A stretch of DNA of 64,000 nucleotides from Malania oleifera. Lineage: Eukaryota; Streptophyta; Magnoliopsida; Santalales; Ximeniaceae. Under the pieces are notes generated by a model that saw nothing but the letters and a program-made list of their open reading frames with translations, did no database searches and was not told the origin of the DNA. Location of the stretch: assembly GCF_029873635.1 (NCBI RefSeq), contig NC_080420.1, forward strand, positions 29,379,032 to 29,443,031. Direction: 5' to 3'. The number at the start of each line of letters is the position of its first letter. The stretch's first letter is position 1. Both the position numbers and the translations under genes were made by a program. Shown piece by piece: positions 58,127-64,000 of this stretch.

Positions 58127-59688
58127 GTGATTCTTACTATCCGTTACCCGAATCAACAGTCCGACGTTACCACGTGGATCAGGAGAAGAATCTTTACATT
58201 TATAGTGGATAAGAATTTCGTTTTAAGGATTTTTTGGTTTTGATCCAAAATCGAGGTAAGAGTCCGATCTCATTTCTGTTTTGGTAGATTTATAGAAGGT
58301 AGGATTATATTGAAGTATTGTTCTTCAATTTTTAGGTTTTGGGAACTCGGTTCACTGTTTTGGAGCCGATTAGTTTGTATTTTGGTTTTCGGGGAAAGGT
58401 AAGGGGTTTCTGTTTATATAAGTTATTTTTGTAATCTGAATCGATAAAACTGTGGTTTACGATATTGTGGATGTTTTGACTACTTATTTGGGAAAATCTA
58501 TCGGATGAAATTATGGGATTTTTGGGTTTATAGTTTTTTGGAAAAATTGAGGGTTTCGAGTATCATCTCCGTTTCTGTTGGAAAACTATATATTTGGTTA
58601 AACTGTAATATAAAGATGACCATAGCTTTGATTATTTTAAATTTTATTTTTGGAATACCTTATATGAGATTGTTATTTACCCCAAATAAGTGGAATGAGT
58701 TGATATATATTGAATGATGTGTTTTGTGGAAAAGTGTGCCGATTTACTACCGTAGTTGTAAATGATGTATTTTGTGGAAAAGCGTGTCAATTAACTACCG
58801 CAGGTTGTGTATAATTGAAATGAGATATAGGAATGTGAGTTCCAAAATGTTCCAGGTCATGTGAAAATGCTGAATTGGGATAAAACCAAAGGCTTAGGAC
58901 AATCGAAGCATGCCTGTTAACAATCGAAGGCTGAGATATGAGGCGTGCTGGAATAATACCATAGGCGGCGATATTCGGCTTGAGGCCGAGGGTGTGCAAT
59001 ACCACCTATGATTCCAGTTGGTCACCGAAGGGTATGATTTTGTACCATTTTTGCACTGGTTGAACGCTGTGGGGCTTAGGCTACGCCAGGTTATCGGGGG
59101 CGCCATGTTGTGCAGTTGGCTTAGGTCGAAGAGTGTGACGACACTAGACTGCGATGTTTTGTGAGATGTATACTAGAACTGTTTGTGAAAATACTGGAAT
59201 TGTGAAATGTTTATGTTTTTCTGTTTAAATAACACTCATGTGCCACACACTGATATAACCTGTTTCTCCTTTATTGAGAGGTGTCTCACCCCTATCATAC
59301 AAATGTTTTTTAGGACCCTCGAGTAGCCGACACTAGCGTCCTAGCGGTTCAAGAGCGTGGTGGTTGGTTAGCACTGTCTAGGTACTTGTGTTAGTACTAA
59401 ACTGTGGTTGGAGTGTCATTTTGGGTCATGTGGATACTCGGGGATTATGTTTTGTATTATGGGACTAGATCCTATTTTGTATAGACTATGGTATGGTTTT
59501 ATGACGACATTAGTTTAATTTATTCAGTTGCGTATATATTTTGTGTTTGTGATGATGGATAGGGTATACGTGAACCCTACGGGGCCAGACCCTTATATTG
59601 TGTAGTATCATGGATCTTGTATGATACAGGGACATGTTAGGTTACTAAATCACACCCTGGGTCCCATTTTCGGGTTCGGGGCGTGACA
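57749..59688 (+). repeat. 3' LTR of Tekay B
   Basis: 1940 bp, TGTAAGAACCC to GGGGCGTGACA. Eight CG-centred palindromes at 57823.5, 57844.5, 57869.5, 57890.5, 57938.5, 57958.5, 57982.5 and 58002.5 (steps 21, 25, 21, 48, 20, 24, 20), then TATAAATA at 58027 and a CT tract at 58073-58121. The LTR follows a clear purine tract. Confidence 0.85.
58073..58121. repeat. (CT)n tract in the Tekay B LTR
   Basis: About 24 CT units starting 40-45 bp after the TATA box, at the position where the transcript would begin. Equivalent to 29398-29462. Confidence 0.95.
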
Positions 59689-60030
59689 TGCATTCCATGA
59701 GGAGATGATCTGGCTTTTTGGAATAATTATTACATAACATAACTTTTATACTTGGGATAGCCTTTGTGTTACTTATTTCAGAGTGAGTTAAGTTTTTGGC
59801 GCCATTGCCAAGGAATGTCAGATTTAGTTTCAAACTAGTGTATTTCCCACTATTTTGATTTTTAACATGAAAAAAAGAGAGTTTTGAAGAAAATATGGTT
59901 GCACCTGCACCACACACGCTCATGGATTTTTTGCAGCCCACACGAACCACACAACCATCTCGCACCATATTTCCTGAGAATGCACAAACCTTAACATTAA
60001 GCATGGAATAATATCTGTGATACTTCAATT

Positions 60031-60530
60031 TCATAAGATGGAGTCTGAAAATCCATATCAACATTTAACTGATTTTGAGCTTGCATATACTACATTCATG
60101 GATAGGGCTGCTACTAATGAGAATTAGATTGCGTCTATTTCTTTGTTCATTGAAAGACAAGGCGAAGATGTGGTTTAATTCTTTGAGGCCTAATTCTATC
60201 TTTAGTTGGACTGATATGGAATGTGAATTTCTGCATCAATTTTTTCCCTTACAGAGAACTCAATTTTAGCAGAAGCAGATCACTCGATTCATGCAAAGAG
60301 CTAATGAGACATTTCATGAAAGCTGAGAGAGATTTAAAGATTTGGTTAACATATGTCCCTACCATAGATTTGAATCATGGTGCCTGGTCAACTATTTCTA
60401 CACTGTGTTGACTCCTGAATTAAAACAATTCGTCTATACTATGTGTTTAGGAGATTTCTTCGACAAGGAGTCTGATGAGGCATTAGATTTTCTAGATCAT
60501 TTAGGTGAAAATGGTAAATAATGGAACACT
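60031..60530 (+). pseudogene. Athila-type gag core
   Basis: The readable series ENPYQHLTDFELAYTTFMD, then after a frameshift near 60110 RLFLCSLKDKAKMWFNSLRP (60132-60191) and, in later frames, TPELKQFVYTMCLGDFFDKE (60412-60471) and DEALDFLDHLGENG, is the Athila gag core in order. Stops at 60125 and 60267 and at least one frameshift make it non-coding. Confidence 0.8.
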
Positions 60531-61740
60531 AGGATTGACAGATGACCAATTGCAGCTCAACCATTGAGAGTAATACATGGTGGAGAGTGGTATGAACTGA
60601 AATATGATGTTGATGTTGAGGCACGTATGGCTGATATCACCAGAAGATCAAATGCTATGGAGATGGAAAAGGAGAATAGTACAGAGCAAATTTGGAATCA
60701 ACCTCCTCAGTCCCATGCACTATGTTGTTAGCCGCCATATCATCAAGATGCCTTTCAGCATCAATATCAGCCACATCAGGTTTCTCAAATCTATTCTTTA
60801 GTCGCACCCGCTCCACCAAAGTATCTTGAGGATGGCATGGCACAAATGGCTAATACACTTCAGCAATGTATGCAGAGTCTGGCCATAACCAATACGCAGA
60901 CTTCTTAAGCCATCAACGAGATAAGCACCGATTTGACTAAGATGAGCACACAATTGATACCATAGAAAAATGGGAATTTTTGGCACAACCTCAGCCTAAT
61001 CCTCAAGTATACCAACAACAAGTGCATAATGTCTAAATGGATTCTCTTGAGAAAAGGAAGGCTATTAGTACTTTGAGAAGTGGAAAAGAAGTTTTCGACC
61101 TGAGATACCCATCGACAGACAAATAGTTGTCCCAACACCTAAAGTTACAACTAAGATAGATGAAGCCAAAGAAAAATAAGAGGAAGCAAGCTCAGAATTG
61201 AAGAAGTTAGTTAATGTAGAAGCCAAGACTAGTAAGGAGCATCGATTTGTGGTTCCTTGTTCTCAGAGATTGACAACCATGGAACAGTCATTCCCTACTA
61301 AAGTAAATGTGAGGGATTGCAATGCAAAAACAAATCTCTATAGTGGTAAAGTGACTAGTACACTAGATAGGGAGGCTAACCAGAATGGTGAGATTTCAAA
61401 TTTCAAGGAGCTAGGTAAAAATTTTAATGTTAATGTTTCTAAAGAACTGAAGGTAACTGCTCTGACACCTTTGCCTCAAAGACCGGTTCTCAAAGAATTG
61501 AATTTCTTGAAAAACAAACTAAATAAGGATCGTTTCTTGTTAAAACAAGGAAATCAATCTACATATGTTTTGTCTGCAACTTTGAAGAGCAATGATTTAT
61601 TTGAGGCTAACTTTGTGTAGGTAACAAAACTGATTCATTGTGGCGACTCAAATTTGGAGACTCGTCAGTTCAATTTATGAACCTGCACCCACTTGATGAA
61701 ATTCCTCCCGAGCCTCCTCCAAACATATTGTGATGTTTTT
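60531..61740 (+). pseudogene. Post-gag region of Athila B, unrecognised
   Basis: AISTLRSGKEVFDLRYPST (about 61050-61106) is the usual gag-protease junction motif of Athila elements. The longest open stretch, 61198-61620 (140 codons, hydrophilic, Lys-rich), and its frame-shifted continuation ending LHPLDEIPPEPPPNIL (about 61685-61731) are not recognised. It lies where protease and RT should begin and has no aspartic protease or RT motif. It may be an element-specific protein end or decayed sequence. Confidence 0.45.
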
Positions 61741-62716
61741 TATTCCTTTATTTTCATTTTGCTTTATTTTGTTCTATTTTTATTTTATTTTCAGCTACAT
61801 TGTTCCTTAGTTTTAGTTTTTTTTTTCCCTTACTTCCCTACCCAAGTACGCTTCTACTTCCCTCAGTATCATTCTTTTGCTTCTCTTTTTAATCATAGAG
61901 GACAATGCTACATTTTAGTTGAGGAGAGGGCATTTGTATGTGATATTGTGTGCAATTGTGTGCTACCATATGATGAGTCTTAATGTGTTATTTGCATATG
62001 ATGTTTGCATGTGTTAGATTGTTTGCTCCACCTTGGGAAATACTGGTATTGAGCTCAGAGCATGTTGAATTCCTTATTGGTGAACTTTACGTGCCCAATT
62101 TTTCATTTTCTTTTTGAGGACATGGAACATGTAGGATGTAGTGCAAATCAGAGTTTAAATCAAAAAAGAAATTTATCCATTTCACTTAGTCTCAACTAAG
62201 GGAAGGATGTTGAAAGCTTTGCTACACACACTATACAGGTAAGAAGACTTAGAAAGACTACCTTAGATTGTTTTTGGTGATGTATACTTCAGTTGTTTGG
62301 GACTCTAATGAACCATATCCTAATGGCTTAGAAAAGAAAGAAAAAGAAAAAGATTGAAGCAAATGAAAATAAGACACAAGCTAGGGATCAATTGCCAAAA
62401 AAAAAAAAAAAAAAAAAATGAAGTAGAAAAAGAAAAAAAGGAAAAGAAATACGAAGAGAAAACAATTGTGTTTTGGAAAGGGCTACCTAATACCAGAGTT
62501 CTAACTAAATAAAAAAGTGGGTGCCTTTTAAAGTGTAGTAGCGTGAAAGCCACCATTGTACATTCATGCACTTGAAATGACTACCTACTACCAGGGTCCA
62601 AACTAAACAAGAAAGTGGGTGCCTTTTAAAGTGTAATAGTGTGAAAGCCGCCAATACAATCGGTTTGAATGCATTTACGTTATTTGCTAGAGACTAGCAA
62701 AACGTTAGTTAGGGGG
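61741..62716 (+). other. 3' non-coding region of Athila B with a poly-A run
   Basis: T-rich at 61741-61830, purine-rich at 62330-62460 with an A run at 62397-62418. It ends with TTGCTAGAGACTAGCAA (62686-62702) and the purine tract before the LTR. No ORF recognised. Confidence 0.6.
62483..62660. repeat. 98-bp direct duplication
   Basis: CTACCTAATACCAGAGTTC (62483) recurs as CTACCTACTACCAGGGTCC (62581). Both units contain AAGTGGGTGCCTTTTAAAGT and end in GTGAAAGCC followed by a divergent tail. The second copy is shorter. Confidence 0.85.
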
Positions 62717-63448
62717 TGTGATTACGCATCAAAGTTGCATATTTAGGTGTTTAAAATTGTTAATTAAATATTACAATTTCACTTAAATACCTAATTATGT
62801 CCCGTATTTTAACATTGAGCTCATTCAACAATTCTAAGTTAATTATCCTATTTTTTCTGTAAATTTACGAATATTCATGCTTTATTATTACAGGGTAATT
62901 TTTGGAAATTAAAGTCGAAATTAAAATGTACGTGGGCTTTGTTCATGTGAATCTGTGTCATGCAATGCAAATGAAAAGCCGTTGTAATGGGCTGCGTATG
63001 TAGGTGAACCATGCATGCATGAACCATGCGTTAAGTGAAGAGGGCATGCAAGTTGCATGGTTGTGAGAATTAAGTGCAAACTTGGCCATTAAGTGAAGCA
63101 GCTGGGCCGTGTGCATGAGTTGCCAACAAACAATGAGTTGGGCTTCAAAAATGCAAGCTGGCCGTGAGATTTAAATGACTTGGAGAAAAGGAGAAAGAGG
63201 CCTGGGGGGGACTTAATGGAAAAGGAAGGCAAGGGTGATGTGACTACGTGCATGGGTTATGTGGGCTCGCCATGCGCTGAAGGAGGTCAAATTGCAAGCT
63301 GTGTGAGCGCTGGAGGCCGAATGGATGAGGGGAGAATTGAGTATTTGGGTGGCTTTTGAGGGCATTGAATAAAAGAGGCAGGCTAGGGTTCAGGTCATCT
63401 TTAGCATTGCTTTTGAGAAGCTATAGAGTTGGGGTGTGTTAATTTAAG
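62717..63448 (+). repeat. 3' LTR of Athila B, cut by LTR 7
   Basis: Starts TGTGATTACGCATC after the purine tract. It contains many TGCATG/CATGCA motifs (for example CATGCATGCATG at 63010-63021) upstream of GAATAAAAGAGG (63367-63378), a probable TATA region. The end is missing because a reverse SIRE-like LTR begins at 63449. Confidence 0.65.
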
Positions 63449-64000
63449 TGTAATCCCAAGAGGAAAAGGGGGGGGGGGGTGAATAAGGTATTTTTAAGAA
63501 CCTTTAATATTATTTACAACTTAATCCCTATTTTTATATTTAACAAATTAATTGCAGGGGTTTAAGACTAATTTAAATTATTATATCAATGAATTCTTTT
63601 TACCCAATTAATTGTTAAGTGCAAGTGGGGTTATTCAACATACACATGCAAGATAGATAGTGAAATGCGTTGCAGAAAAAAAAAGGAGTGAAGGAAGAGA
63701 GAAGGCAAACACAGTTTTTACGAGGTTTAGCCAGCCTAGCCTATGTCCTCGCCTTGAGCAACCTACTCAAGGATTCCACTAAATACTTGCTCCTTTAACC
63801 GAGATGGAGTTTCCATTATATCCATAGCTTACAAAAGGCACAACTTCCTCCTCACTCTCGGTTCACAACCTGAACCTTGATTTACAATATAGAATTTCAA
63901 ATCTACAAAACAACTCAAGATTTTCTTCTGACAAAGCTAGTGAATACAATTGAAATCTTAACACATATCCATATGATGAAACTTGAAGCTCAGTATGTAT
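63449..64000 (-). mobile_element. LTR 7, SIRE-like, reversed, running off the window
   Basis: The plus strand starts TGTAATCCCAAGAGG with a G run at 63469-63479, the reversed LTR end seen in the other copies, and then the leader region with a hairpin at 63747-63772. The LTR start lies beyond 64000. Confidence 0.7.
63722..63772 (-). other. Leader hairpin in LTR 7
   Basis: On the minus strand CCTTGAG (63772-63766) pairs perfectly with CTCAAGG (63758-63752) around a 7-nt loop. GAGG (63750-63747) then pairs with CCTC (63725-63722). Compared with LTR 1, two stem positions changed on both arms with pairing kept. Confidence 0.7.

Larger units (their letters stand above)
54296..59688 (+). mobile_element. 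Tekay-type chromovirus B, 5' truncated with an internal deletion
   Basis: On the plus strand: partial gag (54329), protease (to 55190), a junction where the RT core is missing, then RT end, RNase H, integrase and chromodomain (to 57440), spacer, purine tract AAGGAGGGGAGG (57736-57747) and 3' LTR (57749-59688). It abuts the LTR of Tekay A head to head. The 5' LTR, PBS and gag start are not in the window. At least fifteen nonsense codons are present. Confidence 0.85.
59689..63448 (+). mobile_element. Athila-type gypsy element B, gag without pol
   Basis: Starts after the Tekay B LTR with a short tail, presumably of the Athila 5' LTR. The PBS TGGCGCCATTGCCAAGGA (59797-59814) matches the Athila type (tRNA-Asp, usually TGGCGCCGTTGCCGGGGA), with G-to-A changes. 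Gag remnant 60031-60530, an unrecognised coding-like stretch to about 61730, a non-coding 3' region, a purine tract TTAGGGGG (62709-62716) and a partial 3' LTR (62717-63448). No RT or integrase was found. Confidence 0.75.

Overview
This window is plant nuclear DNA, from a transposon-rich angiosperm (probably a dicot). The evidence is a spliced plant gene with GT-AG introns and plant-type Ty1/copia, Ty3/gypsy, L1, RTE and hAT-like elements nested in one another. I cannot name the species. No bacterial operon, CRISPR array, tRNA or rRNA gene was seen.

Positions 1-18903 belong to one host gene and the elements in its introns. Ten exons from 9114 to 18903 (+) encode the C-terminal two thirds (about 691 residues) of a bacterial-type phosphoenolpyruvate carboxylase (PPC4-like, ending RNTG). 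The roughly 360 N-terminal residues are not in the 9.1 kb upstream. That stretch holds a minus-strand copia fragment (1-1860), a nearly full-length but decayed minus-strand L1 LINE (1868-8290) interrupted by an 886-bp hAT-like element (2592-3477), and an RTE 3' end (8395-8604). A 3.8-kb intron inside the gene carries further LINE debris.

Positions 18904-64000 are intergenic and almost entirely nested LTR retrotransposons. In order: a solo LTR holding another solo LTR (20478-23910); a Tork-type copia (24704-28297, +) cut by an Athila-type gypsy (28298-35638, -) whose LTR holds a Tekay solo LTR (29083-31190); large SIRE-like copia elements (35639-48700, both strands); two opposed Tekay chromoviruses (48701-54295, - and 54296-59688, +); an Athila remnant (59689-63448, +); and another SIRE-like LTR running off the right edge. 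All carry nonsense codons or lost catalytic residues, so no intact transposon protein was seen.

The most unusual signals lie in the LTRs. (1) SIRE-like LTRs share a transcript-leader hairpin with a 7-bp stem and 7-nt loop; its stem sequence changes between copies while pairing is kept. (2) Three LTR families carry arrays of CG-centred palindromes whose centres are about 21 bp (or 42-50 bp) apart, just upstream of the TATA box where one is visible. In the host gene, an 84-nt intron is in frame and stop-free immediately before an active-site motif.
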